Shown here: positions 14,201 through 29,200 of the stretch, piece after piece
Layout of the letters: every line of letters starts with the position of its first letter
How positions within the stretch are numbered: the first letter of the stretch is position 1
The notes under the pieces: generated by a model
The model's database searches: none
Told to the model about the DNA's origin: nothing
Seen by the model: the letters and a program-made list of their open reading frames with translations, nothing else
Assembly: GCA_032622095.1 (NCBI GenBank)
Contig: CP136065.1
Location: 207,616,151 to 207,680,150, forward strand
Direction: 5' to 3'
Length of the DNA: 64,000 nt
Origin: Siphonodentalium dalli
Lineage: Eukaryota > Mollusca > Scaphopoda > Gadilida > Siphonodentaliidae
Position numbers and translations under genes: made by a program

Positions 14201-17200
14201 GTGAAATACATCCTTTTAAAATTCTGAAGAACAGACTAACCTTTTTCATCTTGAGCAACAATAGATGTGCACAGGGTGAATATCTCATAGAAGATGTTAT
14301 ATAGCACAACCTCTCCTGGAAAAAAAAGAGGTTTATTCATTAACAAAATGATATATAAATACTAGCAGCTATATAATTAGACCATACAGAATTTTTTTTT
14401 TTTTTTTTCAGGGAAAGCTTCGTCCCCAGAATACCCCATTATACGCTCAATAATAGATTGTAGAAGAAATAGCTAACATATAATAATCCTTATCCACCGC
14501 TAGCAGGGGCGCCGGAAGCATCCAAGGGCAGGGGGGGGCAGAGCCTACAAAAAGGGCACTTTTCCGCAAAAAAGGGCATTTTCTCCGCAAACTCGGGAAA
14601 ATAACCATAAATTCATTGTGGTAAAAATCCCTAGTTTTTATGGCCGTTTTGTGATAAAATTGACAAAAAATTAATATTCCTTGTGAAATTGATGGTATTG
14701 GGACCAAAAAAGTCACATTTTGCTATAAAAACACGAGATTAAACACACAAAAAGCATTTTCTGTCTCCAGAAAAAGGGCAAGTCCTGCCCCCACTCGCCC
14801 CCCCCCCCCCTTGGTCAAGGGCAGGGGGGTCAGCTGCCCCCTCTGCCCCCCTCTTCCGGCGCCCCTGACCGCTAGCAGTGAAGATATAGAAAATTACACT
14901 TTAATTGTAGCTTTGACGTTACGGATGTCTATGACGTAACTGCATGTCTTGAATAACTATCATCAAATTGTAAAATATTAACCCTATATAGTAGCATTAG
15001 TATTATATTTGAATGTGACCCGGTTATAATGGGTATTATTTAATGGATGGCCATGCATCATGGGAATATAATTTAATTGTGGTGCATTTTGAAATACAAC
15101 AGTGATAAATGACAGCAATCAGCTCTTTCATGGCTCGAATCAAGGTTAAATGAAGCCGGGTTGTCTTTACAAATCATCAATTTATATGCACAGCAAGCGT
15201 ATAATAAATAGAAAATCTAGTGTTTTTGAGTGGATAGCCACTCGCGAAAAATAGACATTTGTCAAGGTCACTCATGAGATAATTTTCCGTATCCACTCAA
15301 AAACACCAGATATCCTCTATTTATTAAGTTCATCATTCCCTGTCTATCAGTCATTTTATTTAGGTTCCATAATTTTGCGGATTCCTTCATCTTTCTTTTA
15401 TATGTATTTTATTTACGCTTATTCTATCAAATGCTTTAAAGCCCATTGTTGCATACAATTAAATAAATAAGCGATTTGAAACCTTAAAGTTGAATAATTT
15501 TGGTATGAAACAGAATCAAAAGTGACTATATTAAATTGTGTGCTTGATACAAATCCTCATACACAGTTGTTTAACACTCAGTATTATCACACTTACCTAA
15601 GGGCATACCAGTTGCCTTGGCTACCCCTCTCAGCTCACCAGCATACGGTTCTGGGAATGTGTCGTCCAGTGCACCCTGTTGGAAATATATCAAACATGAA
15701 TAGGGCAACAGGTTAACCGAGTATTGCTTAGATATTTAATGCTCTTGGACAGGATTGATGCAGTTCTGAATTTTTTTTATTTTTTATTTTAAAATGCTTG
15801 AAAAAATAACATTTATTTTGGCCAAACTGTCTTGAGAGTTACAACCAAAATTGACAGATTTTAGAAAAGTTATTTTATGCGTTAGTAAACTAATATTTCT
15901 GCATCTTTTTCGATTCAACGACAAATATATATCTAAGAATCACTTCATCAATGTTCACAGTACAGGACCATATTAATTATGTTGATATTATAGTCCTATT
16001 GTATTAAAGTGATGTGAAACAATCCCTTAGGGTGATCAAATAGAAATGGAGAATAATCTTGCTCAAAGTACATGTGTAGTTATTTTTACGAATATTAATC
16101 CAAATTGATAACACACACACCGTCATTCTGATAAATTAAATAATGCAATGACTCTCGATGGTAAAATCATTTGTATTTGTTTGTCGCTGTAAGTTGTGTC
16201 CCGAATCGAGATGTAAATATTTACAATTGAGCGCAGTTCAGATAATGTTTTCTATGGAGTGGAATGGTTGATTTCTTTGAAATTTCGATGATGTTAGTAG
16301 ATTCCCAAGGTTGGCATAATGCCTGAATACCAACTTATCAGTTTCACACACCCGAATAAGTTCATAATATGTCTTTAAATTGCAGTATGTACATTAGAGG
16401 ACAACAAAAATTATTCAGCAGCTAATTAGTGGTGGTGAGATAGCTATGTTCTATACCAACACGAAGCCCATGCAATAGTTGCGTAAGATGTGTTCTATCT
16501 TATAGTCCGTATTATATGTGAACGCTGCTTGCGTGAAACAACTGGCGAAGGTGTTATGATGAGATTATTGATACGTTACATTTCAGCTACAATTGGACTG
16601 ATTTTCTTGCCACATATGAAATGTTGTAGTCTGTCAATGGATTGAGCGTGATATTGACCTTCTCCAAACAGAACCTGTCCATTGTCTATGTGGAGTATGT
16701 TGAAACACAGAAACCAATCATCGATAAATGATCAACCAGCTACATGTAATATGGCTATACATATACAGTCATGCCCTAAAAAAGGCCTAAATAATCGACT
16801 GCTTATCCACAGCAGAATTATGGGTAATTTTTCAGGATTTAGTCGGAAATATGGCTTGTTGCTATTCATCGGAAAGCTCTCACTGAGAGCTTTCCGATGA
16901 ATGGCAACAAGCCATATTTCCGACTAAATCCTGAAAAATTACCCATAATTCTGCTGTGGTTAAGGAGTCGATTATTTATGGCATTACTGTACATATATAA
17001 GAGGACAGGAAACAAAGGGGGGGGGGGGGGGTTAGCTGTGTGGCTTCATCACAAAGACCACCTCTTCTGTTACAAGATACTCACCACATTTTTGTCAACG
17101 TAATCCATCAAAGCCTTAGCAGTTGGCTTGCCAACTACATCACCAATGAATTCTTTCAACTTGCCAATCAGGTTCTTCATCTATAAAGAGATGTCTTAAG

Positions 17201-20200
17201 AGTAATCAACCAGAATTGTTTTAAAATAAGATGATAAATAACTAAATAACTAAGACATTTTGTTATGTCAATGACAACTTGAAAATATTTGAGGACATAA
17301 TCACTTTAAGACAATGTTTGTTAGGAAATTGATTTCTTGACAATGTTCCAAGTCAATTTTTAGAAACTATGAGTCCATTTTAAATATAATGCTATTGCTT
17401 TGTACTTTCTACTACTTTCTGTGTGTAATTTTGGAAGACACCAGGTCTGAATAAGATATGGATAACAAGTGTTTAACAGCACACCAGACACACCTGTAGC
17501 ATATGTCAAATATGAACAGATTACTGCTGTCATTTTGAAGTAAAAACATGCAACCAATCAAATTTCAGTTGATCCACCAATTTTGCAGAGATCAGAAGCT
17601 TGGCAGCTGTATGTGTCCGACATTAGTTATGAAACATCTGTATAAGTTTTACACATTAATAGACCCATTGATGGGTTATCTTGTAACACTATCCCGACAT
17701 ACAGAGGATCTACAATGAGTCTCCAGTTTATAGAGAAATTAACACAAGTCCAGTAAATTAGGTCTAGACCGATCCTTTGGCGAGGTCCAGACCTGATTTA
17801 CTGGACAAGTTTTGTAAATTTTGGTTTAAGCTGGGGACAAGTTGTAGATTCTATTTAATATTTGATCCAAAACCTCCATAAAACATACTTAATCAATTAA
17901 TGGAACGTGAAACTAACAGCAGCTTCTATAATGCCTTCAATGACGTTTCAAGAAACTATGCATTGTTTTGCCCACGTAATGAAATACATGTAGTATCAGA
18001 TAAATAAGACTCTTTGACATATTTAATGGCGTAATTTTAATGAAAAATTTGTTCAAACTTTAGTCAATAATAGTCACAAACATCGATTTAGCATACGAAG
18101 CTTACAGAATGTAAACAGACGACAAGCCTGAAGTCAAAGGTACTGTTCCCCAGTCCTTCAATTTGGAAAAACACAGGTGCGCAGTTTATTGTGAGTCTGA
18201 GTTTGGATCCAGTCGTGCAATTTTACTTTGATGCACCTAACGGGAAATGTAAATTATAACCGATGCATGTGTATGTAAACATGTAATAATACAGTCAAAT
18301 AACTTTGCTTTGTGCTATTTTTTATTTTTTATTTTTTTATTGAATAGCAAAACATACACGGAATATCACAGACATACATTAGCATACGATACTTCAAGGA
18401 CAAGAGGGGAAACTATCTCACTGTCACATGCGCACAGTCTCACACTCTTCATTCGCACCTGGTGTCATCATATAATGTGACATGGACATATAATATGTTG
18501 ATATCAAATATGGGAGATTGGGCACGATACACGACACAGCGCTGCGAAACAGTCAGGATATGTCAAAACAGAAGATGCAGCCTCGATGCCAGGAGCTATA
18601 TTAATAGAGTTGTTACCCTTTGTTGACAAATTATTTCGTTGTTTATGAACAATCGGTCAATGACTGGCCATGTTTCAACTTTCTATTCTACCAATATAAT
18701 ATTGAGATATATATCGGAACGGCCTTTAAAGTGTTGTATCTTATCGGGTTTCGTTTTCAAGTGCTTGTTTCATTAGAAGCCACTTGGTATCGAACATATT
18801 ACGTTCAAGTCTGCAGTATGCATTGTATTTTTCGCAATTATACCTAAAGTTGAATTCTGCAATTAAAGCATTCATAGACAATTGATCCGTTGTAAATTTT
18901 GTTTTGTAAATATCGTTTTTAATAATCAAAATTAAATAATTTGTAATGTTATCCGTTCGATTGCTCATGTTTCCAAGCGTCATTGTCTTTTTTGTTAAAG
19001 GAATGACGAATTTGTTTGATATTGTCCATTTGGAAAGCTTGTCTAGGAATGATTTGTGCTATTTTAATAAAATAAAACTTCAAACAGATATAAGTGTTCA
19101 TTGTTGGTTTACTTCAACAAATAGTTCCTTCCTTCCATTGCACACCGCCGACTTGAATGAACTTTAATTATTCAAAAATAAGTTGGTTGTGCTTCGACAA
19201 TGTTTGGCAACGACGGCAATGCATTCCGATCGTAGTTCGATTTTCTATAAACCGAACACCTCTCTACACAGAACAGAATGGTCAGTCTAAAGGGTGTTCG
19301 GTTTAGAGAGGTTTTACTGTATATATACTTACTCAAGGAATTTGGGGAGGGAATCAAGTGCTTTTTATGACTTCAAACTAAGGCATATAAAATGTATATA
19401 GAAGTATTTCATGTGATTGTGAACCTATTTTGATACTCGGACCTAGGTAGCAATGATGTGCAGTTTTATGGTTTCCTTTCGGTTTTATTTCAAACGCAAC
19501 CGATATATTCTATAAAACCTATTCTTCCGGTTTAATTAACCGACATCGCTGGTCACTACATTGTAAATGTTGCTTTTACATGACAAGTGGTTAGCGCATG
19601 CTTTTGTCAGCTGCTATTTGCCACCATTATCAGTTTCAATTTTGGAACATTTAGGTATCATATGAACGATAATGGCACATATTGCCACATAAACTATATA
19701 TAGAAATCACTGGAAAATGACTGGAATTACTATGTCATATACCTGTATTATACCATCTAATCTATGCATATAGTCATTGTCGATTGGTCTATTGAGTAAC
19801 AACATAACCAAAACCAAAACCTGTTAACCCTTTACCCAACAGAAGGGCCCTGTGCCAATGCATTCTCTTATATATGCGAGTCGACCATAGGTTGCCTCGC
19901 ATATATAAGAGAATGCATTGGCTTAACACATTAAAAATTATAAAATTGTTAAAGAATGTAAGAAAAAATGGCCAATGCATTCTCTTATATATGCGAGGCG
20001 ACCTATGGTCGACTCGCATATATAAGAGAATGCATTGGCACAGGGCATAACTAACTATCACAATGTGGCCAAGGAGCCGGTTCCAATGATATCCATATTT
20101 GTATGGTTCTATTGAGACAGACCGAAGATATTTTAGGCTGTTGAAGCTTTATTTGGCCGGTTTTGTTGGGTAAAGGGTTAAAAACCATACCGAAACCATA

Positions 20201-23200
20201 ACCTACACATTTTTGATATTCCAAAATTAGTAACTCAATCTATAGCAAAATGTAGTGTATACTCACAGCAGCAGCCTTTGGTTTGACAACAGCAGCCCAT
20301 CTTTGTTCAGGTGGCAAGTCCAAGTTTACTATGGCAGTCTTAACTTTGGTTCTGAAAAACAAGAAACAGTTCCACCTCAGATCAGCATATAGAATATCTG
20401 GTGGAGATGACTAACATACCTCATTTAAACGACCAAAGCTATCAAAATTTAAGCTAGCTCATAACAATTTTCCAGCTGTTTTAAAGTTTTTCGAACAGAA
20501 AAAATGAGACATACTAGACTAACACGGAATATTCTTTATTGTTCTGTACTGAATAAAACTAATGGCCCGCCTTGTTAAAAATTCTATGAACAAGTCTCAT
20601 GTGGCATATGCAGTATGCATAAAAGTATTCAACCCTTCCATGACTGGATATATGCAAATGTCCCATAGGTAGACTCACATATATAAGAGAATGCATTGGC
20701 TGAACAATATTTACCATGACCCTGTAAGCCAGTGCAAACTCTTATATATGCGATGCTCCCTATGGCAGACTCGCATATATAAGAGAACGCACTGGCACAG
20801 AATTTAATGCTGCACCAGCGCAGCTCCCATCATGAAAGGGTTATTGAGCTACTTCGATACCTGGAACCAGATGGGGATGTAACAAAAGATAGTATTACTT
20901 CAGGCTTCAAAACACCACAGGCCTTTAAAGAGGTAGGTTTACGTCAGTCAATATTATTACCATACACCATTTGAAAGTTTATTCAAAATAGATTCTATTT
21001 TTATAATAATTGGGTCGACTGGTTTTTACTCTAGTAGCTGAGGGCGTTTTGTATGCACTTTTATGTCCAGAGCAAAACTCTTCACGAATCCACTAATTGA
21101 AGGTACACGAACAATATTTGGTTGGTGACACATTTCCCATTGAGGGCGAAATGGGTCAAATGGCCACGCCCCTTTTTGCGCGAAGTACTACCACCCGCCG
21201 TGACTATATCTCCAGAACCGTTGGCCAAAGGGGGTCGTGTGACCACTCAAAATGTGCGGAATGGCCACATTATGGGGGGTCAGTAATACATTTTCATATC
21301 CAGAAGTCAATGGTTTTTAAGATAATTGCCAAAAACCAAAATAAATCCATTTTAAGGGCCCAATTTTGGGGTTCAGCACTTTTATCTCAAAACTGAGCCC
21401 CCGATTCGAATTTTATTGATCTATATCCATCGGTGCCACATATAGGTATAATTTCTGTACCATTATCGGATGCGATTAACCTCCAAGGAGCTCTTGACCC
21501 TGAAAATCCACATTATGGGGGGTCAGTAATACATTTTCATATCCAAAAGTCAATGGTTTTTAAGATAATTGCCAAAAACCGATTTCAGCATGTTACACAC
21601 CAGAAGTATACAATACCACCAAGGCCACAGCATATGTATGACACTTTTTAAAGAACTATCCGAATTCTCTGATCGACTTAAGAGCACAATTGACCACACA
21701 CAATGGGATTAGCTGGAAATTGCTACTGAGGATGTGTTGATCCCGACACACAACGTGAGCTCTTCACGACTGAACATGCCTTGGAAACTGGTGTGCTTTA
21801 CCAAGAATCAGGTAACAATTGTGCTCTAATCAACAGAAATGTACAGATTGAACAAAACAGGTTTTCAAAATTTGTTATCAACATTTAACAGCTGATCTGA
21901 TTTAAGTGACCAAGATATGAAACATGCTAAACACTTTTACTAAATGGAATGACCAGCTGTTTGCTTCATGCAGCAGCCACATGTTGCGATCCTAAAATGG
22001 GTATTGCACCTGGGCATAGTAAAAACATGTTGTAATCAGATGGGAGATGACCATATATACCAGTATATATTTCAGAAGTAATCAATTCTTACAAAAGGAC
22101 ACCTCATCTCACAAAACGTTTTAGGAAATGATGGAATGGTCACTATTCAATCAATAGTAGAATGAGCCTTTGTCAGTCCCACATTAGTTTTGATTGGCCA
22201 TGATAGTTGCATCACTTGCAGGTTGGAGAAGATGAGGGTCTATAATTTCACTAACATAATTCTTCATAATAGCTAATAGCCCTCATAACTTACCATTTTA
22301 AAGATATTTCCATTTTCAATACCACCTCAGGTTAAGTGGTCCTGCTAATTTTATATTATGCTGATGGGTACTGCTGGATTGATATGTTTGTAGGTCAAAG
22401 CAATTCTGTCAAGTACCATCATTTTACCTAAAGTTGGTTATTTTTGCATTGTTTGGCTAACCCGAGCAATTTGTGCAAAAGTCAGTGTCTGTATGCAACA
22501 TTCAAGAACATATATACTTCAAAATTTTATTGTGTACGCTGATGTTTGGTAAACAACAGGAATAGTCATCTCAATTATGGCCAGTTTGTAAAAACCAGCA
22601 CCCATTATTAAAATATTTCACAATATACATGTTTTTTAATGTTTTCTACACATTGTGGCTTATCCTCGATTCGTTCAGATCGCTTTGCTCTACCTGAATA
22701 TCATACCAAATGTATTAGCATCACCACTAAACTTGGGATGAATACTGCCAAATGAATATATTGTGATAAGGGCAGTGGAAAAATAATGGTTGAGTCTTTT
22801 CTAAATATAATTCTAGTAAAACCTACACAATACTGTCTTGGTCTGATAAGACTCAGAGTCATGTTTATTTAGGAGTATAGACATGAAGTCCACCAGTTTC
22901 ATGAAAATTAAATGGGCTCTGCACTAGTAACATCTGGACTCCTGGGACCCATTAATATTGACAAATGCAACACAAATGAAAAATACATAGTAACTTTCCT
23001 CAAACATAGATTATAACCTGACAATCATTGTGTTTGAATCAGTGTATATATGTATATGTAGGCATGGCCATAGCATGTTTTTGAAATACTGCAGAGTGCA
23101 GACCATAAATTTCACTAGAATATACATGTAGTTACTGCATGTACATCACACACATAAGGCGACTGACACACATAAACGTACCTGCAGGGTTCACAATATT

Positions 23201-26200
23201 TGACATGTAAAATATATATATATCTCCTGTGCCTATAACATCAAACCAAACGGTTTACAGTACTTTTACTGACATTTTTGGAGTGGCACATATACATAAA
23301 AAATAAAAGTCAATTTAAAGGGATGAAATGAAAAATAAATTTGTGCAACTATAATGGAGATCTATATTGCATTACAACATCCACAAATCTACAAAATCTA
23401 CAACATCCACAAATCTACAAAATCTACAAAAACATCTGACTATCATAGACATTGGTAATGTGATCATTTTTCCTTGATAAGTTGAAACATGAGGGAGGAT
23501 TGCATAGCATGGCTACATGCAGAATGTAGATTTGTATGTATTTATATCTGCATATCAACTGATGCTTGTATTTTTCTTCAAACTCACTCCAGGCTAGCCA
23601 TTATTTGTTCTAGAATAATGTACATGTTAGGGAAATTGTAGAACCTTTATACAAAATGGTGATGCAGCCAATCAAAATTGATGTGGGACTGATAAAGACA
23701 CAACCTGCTCGACTACTGAATCATACTGATTGATCAAATTGTAGTAACTCAACATTTACTAAACCTACTTGTGGGCTGAGTATAATTCAATTCAACATTA
23801 TAATACCATAAAAACACCCTGTTCTCCCATAAGTTTAAAGAAAATAACACATTGAACTCATGTACAAGTATATTGCTAATGTGATATATGTCATTCCATT
23901 TATAACCATTTTGGCAGCCATCTCACATCAAAGGCCATGAAATCTAGATAACAAAAGATGAACTACATTCAAATTATATCACCAGGTAACCTTTTTGTAG
24001 GAGTTTTAGGTTACTGATCAAATACCGTATAATTGATGATTTCCTCAACATCTTTGATATGGGGAAAATGTCTGTTTTTCATTCTACGACCAATATATTC
24101 CATCCAAAAACCTTATTTTCAGGGTCAAGAGCTCCTTGGAGGTCAATCTCATCCAATAATGGTACAGAAATTATACCTATATGTGGCACCGATGGATATA
24201 GATCAATAAAATTTGAATTGGGGGCTCAGCTTTGAGATAAAAGTGCTGAACCCCAAAATTGGACCCTTAAAAATGGATTTGTTTTGGTTTTTGGCAATTA
24301 TCTTAAAAACCATTGACTTTTGGATATGAAAATGTATTACTGACCCCCCATAATGTGGCCATTCTGCACATTTTGAGTGGTCACACGACCCCCTATGTCC
24401 AACGGTTCTGGAGATATAGTCACGGCGGGTGGTAGTACTTCGCGCAAAAAGGGGCGTGGCCATTTGACCCATTTCGCCCTCAATGGGAAATGTGTCACCA
24501 ACCAAATATTGTTCGTGTACCTTCAATTAGTGGATTTGTGAAGAGTTTTGCTCTGGACATAAAAGTGCATACAAAACGCCCTCAGCTACTAGAGTATTTC
24601 CAATGAAAGTTAAAAATATTTTAATATTAAATTTTTCCCTGGATATGGTAAACATAAATGCAACATTCGTACATCTTTTACAGGACAGTGTCAACAGATC
24701 TAAATAAGTTACATAAAAAATAATACCAGCGTCATATGAAATTTTGTTTATTTGTAATCCAAATAATATTTTATTACGTTTTCATTATAGTTCCAATCGG
24801 AAATAGAATCTATGATTCTATAGAAATTTGATAACAAAAAAACTTTCCAGAGGAGATGCTCAGCTATAAGCAGAATGAGGTCCCCAGAGGGAGAATTTAG
24901 TGATGCTAGCCCACTATGTGGGATAGTGTCACTAAATTCGCCCTCTGGGGACCTCATTCTGCAAATGACAGACACGCTATAATCAGGCTTGCTTTGGCCT
25001 AAAGATGATAGTGAATAGTTAGTGTACTCACGAGGCAGGTGGAGGGTAGGCAGATGTCACGCAAGTACCCTGAAAAATAAAATAATGAGATGAGAAACAC
25101 AATATCAAAACAATTCTGTAAAGAAAATACTGATAGCAGATTCTGACGGATTCATAACACTGTGTTGGTGTGATGTAGAGCTACATGTACAACTGTACTA
25201 GTAGCTGCAGCCCTCATAATTGGTTGAGCAAACTATACAATGAAGTATTTAAATTAAATGGAAATATAGTTGAAGTGGTTGATAAATACAAATACTTAGG
25301 AACAGTTGTACCCAGAGATGGGAAGTTTCAACAAGCAGCTGCTCACATAAGTATGTTTTTCAGTCTTAAAGCAAAAATATTAGATTTTTATGTATTTGTC
25401 AGATCGCCAACTCAGTATGAAGTATTTTGATGTATTGGTTCATCGTATATTGACACATGGATCAGAAATATGGATGGCAGATTTCTCTTTGAAAAATTTC
25501 TTCAGTGACAAAAGCTCTTTGGAAAAAATGAATACCAGATTTTGCAAATATCTCCCAGGAATATTAAAAAAATCATCAAATTTAGCTAGTACATGTGAGT
25601 TTGGTTTTGAACCAATAGCAAACTTTACTAATTTTTGGTCCCCACTTCCATCCCCCCAAGGGCACGGTCGTCTGTGACCTCTCACCCCCACTACACCCAT
25701 TGAATGCATTTGTTAACCATTAGTCCAAAATTTAATATACATTTCCCCACTGCTGGCAATGGAGGGTTTTGTTCAAGTGTCCGGAAAGGAAGAATATGAC
25801 ACAAGACAAACTGCAATTTTCCCCATCACATTGACATACCATTTACCTTCCTTTTCCAAAAAAGAGACATCTAACGAGCCTTTTTCTTGATCAGATGAAT
25901 GACTCGCGAAGTATTGCAGACATTTTTCGGGTCTGTTCGATCGAGTTCCAGGCATATTTTCTCCTCGTTACTGCACGGTATGCCCGTAACTCAATCTAAC
26001 AGACCCGAAAATGGCCAACCTGCTTCACAGGTCGTTCGCCAGATAGAGAAAAAGGCTTGTTAAATGTCTCTTTTTTTGAAAAAGAAGGTGGTATGTCAAG
26101 GTGATGCATTAGTATATGCATTATCGGGGGAACATTGCAGTTTGGTCGTGTCTTGTGTCATATTCATCCTTTCAGGACTTGAAGCGACCTCTCCCATTAC

Positions 26201-29200
26201 AGGCATTGCAGAAATTTTGACGGGAAATCTTTATCCCTTAGATTTTCGACTAGTTATAGAGCGGACACGAATGGTATATTCTGTTGACATGTCACATGTG
26301 AAAAATTCGGACGACCTGGCACTAGCAGGTCGGGCACAGGTAAATAGATTATTTGAGCTCACGTAGCTAAGGCCAAAAAATATATATACTTGTGTTTCTG
26401 GTGATATGCAAGAAAAAAATATGGGTGGGGGGGGGGGGGGGGTGGCTTTTCATTTTATTTTATTTTTTCATATTATTTTCGACTTTGCTCAAAATAAATA
26501 TGAATGCAACCCCCAAGCCTACTTCTCCTTCTTTGTAATTGACTATAAAATAATAAAACTAAGTAGATTCTATTAGAATATAGTGTAATTTATTGTTTTA
26601 TTGAATAAAACATGGAAAAAACATGTTTACAATAGACTCAATATTTGCCATGAATAAGCTTCAGAATGCAAGGAAAGAACTTGACATACATCTATGTACT
26701 GCATACGGTAGTTATGATCTTAAAGCCACATGGTAATTTGAGCTCCAAAATACACTTAATAGTACCGGTATATGCTTTTGAATTTTTCCCGGTATCGAAA
26801 TAGGTCGATAAATACTTTATCTACATTTCTACGAACATTATGTCCCAGAAAGACGTATTGAAATCATAAGAAATACAACTTTAAACATGGTGTTTGGGTC
26901 CCAGACAAACAGTCATGTGCAAGACATTGAGCAGCATAGGGCATTCCGTGCTAGTCTATTTCTGATATGGTAGAAATAATGAGTGTTGGTTCACTTCTGT
27001 GGGAAAAATTAAAAACAGCTGGAAAATGGCTATGGCCATGGACAGTATTTTTATGTAGCCATTAAAAATACTATAGCATATGTAGCCGTTACAAGTATGT
27101 TGATATTTCGTTTATTTGTCAATCTATCTTAAACTTCCTTCCAAAATTACTCAGACAAAATTTGGAAGCTTGAATGAGCCATGTCCGTTTAAAAACAACT
27201 GTGTTAAATATTATTAGCCAGGAAGGCTGTTATGTCATGTAGCTAGTAGTTAAAACTATTATATTCAAATTTATAGTCCTAAATATGTGTATGATCTAGA
27301 TATAATAAGTGAGTATTTAGAGTTCACTCCATTGCAGTGGCTATCCCATACTAGCATGCTGTGTGAAAGCATGAGTTCCCTGTATGTGAACAATATTCAA
27401 CCTGATCACCCTACCACTAATGTTCAATGTTTGCATCCATAAATGGTGTTACACCTTTTAATGCCTGCCTATCACAACAACAAAACTCAAATTTAACTTC
27501 AGAATGTTGAGAAAATCTATGTCCAAACTCATTTAAATTCTATTAACCAATACCCCCTCACATATCAAATTGAGTTAAACGTATATAGCCTAAATTAGGC
27601 TTGCCACGATTATTCGATTAATCGACTAACCTTCGGCAGATGTGGTAGTCGACGGTTATTTACTTTCGTCGACTAATTGCCCAAGGGGGGGTGGGTATTG
27701 TTGTGTATTTAAGCAGTACTATGCACAGTCTGATATATATCCAGACTCCGTCTCATTACTTTCATCTACGTCTGACGACACTCACCTGGATCTGATTTCA
27801 GAGATGAAGGGGGAATACCCTTTTTTGTGAAAACTCATTAATATTCATGAGGCAGTGTTTGTCATTGCGATACACACACATATCTACACACGTGTGCCTG
27901 AGGTCATGTAAACATTTAAGAGTTGTCAATCTTCCTCTAACCAATTTCCGAGCAATAAAATTCTTCTCTGTTAATTGCTTCACTATACATGCAGAATACA
28001 AGTTTCGCCATTCAAATGCTATATCATAAAGAACAATGTAATGAAAACAGCGATATAATCACGCTACGACAAATCTTATTGAGCAGTACCGCGGTCATAT
28101 TGCATCATCTCCTTATTTAGAATACGTGCTTGGAATTTACTACAAAGTTGTAAATGATCCCCATTTGGCACGTGACGTAATATCCATACTAGTAGGTTAG
28201 TAGAACATACTAGTTTTTTGCATATCTTTGCAAATACAATTATATTATGTATACTTGTTCTATCTGATCAATCCCCAATTATTAATAAACGTACGTTGCG
28301 ACGATAACGTGCAGTTTATACGATAACTCCATGATATTGCAGTCAACTGCCGTGGGTGTGGCTTGTATGAATGAGTGAATATCAATTGAATTTGCAGGAA
28401 GCTATTCATTGGTCAAGCAAGGAAAGGCATCGCATCGCTAGCTGCGTATTGGCTAGATTTCTCTCGTTTGAAATAATTTTAACCATGAGAGTCCTTAGAC
28501 CATACGTTGATTGAAATGAAACACGGTCTAATTTTATTAGACTGTACTATGCACAAATACCATGCCTGGAAGTAAAAAAATACCATGCCTGGAAGTAAAA
28601 GTTAACAGTATATGTGGCACAATTTACCACCCGACAGCATGTTATGTCGCCAATTCTGATGCGGCGTCCTTTGATATCGCAGCCGACGTTTGGCAGTCAT
28701 CTTCAAAGAGTTCGGTGTGCCTTTGATGTCGTGTCACGGCCTTGCCATTGTTTATGTTTTATGTTTAACTGTAAATGTATGTTCCTATGGATCTGTAATT
28801 AACGATCATTATATCCAAAATGGACAACGTGCATGGGACTGCATCTATATTTCTTTTTTCAAATTTCATACTGTAAAACGCTCACCATTATTGATAATTA
28901 TTGACAAAGTCACAAAGTTCGCGGAATGTTCAAAGTTACTAGACAGTTATAAATCAGTAAAAAGTTTGTGTCATCACTTATCAGTGCTACATACATTACA
29001 TTCTCCGCGCACTTTGAATAACAAAACTAAAAGTACAGTAACAGGCAGCGCACACACACCGAAGCCCCGAAATATAATTAAGTGCTAAAATATGTCAAGT
29101 GACGCAATCGGTACACAATGGGATTTTCTGCAAAACTAACTATAGTCTGTTTTCAATAAGTATGCGAAAATTCCGCGATGCATGTTCACGGGGAACATTG

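Noticed and set aside
21029-24594. Polinton/Maverick element
   Set aside because: Long inverted ends are suggestive, but it is far too short, has no polymerase or integrase frame, and has TA borders rather than a 6-bp duplication.
25440-25709. Minus-strand 89-codon open frame ([14 protein letters not shown])
   Set aside because: It overlaps the LINE RT fragment on the opposite strand; a shadow frame.
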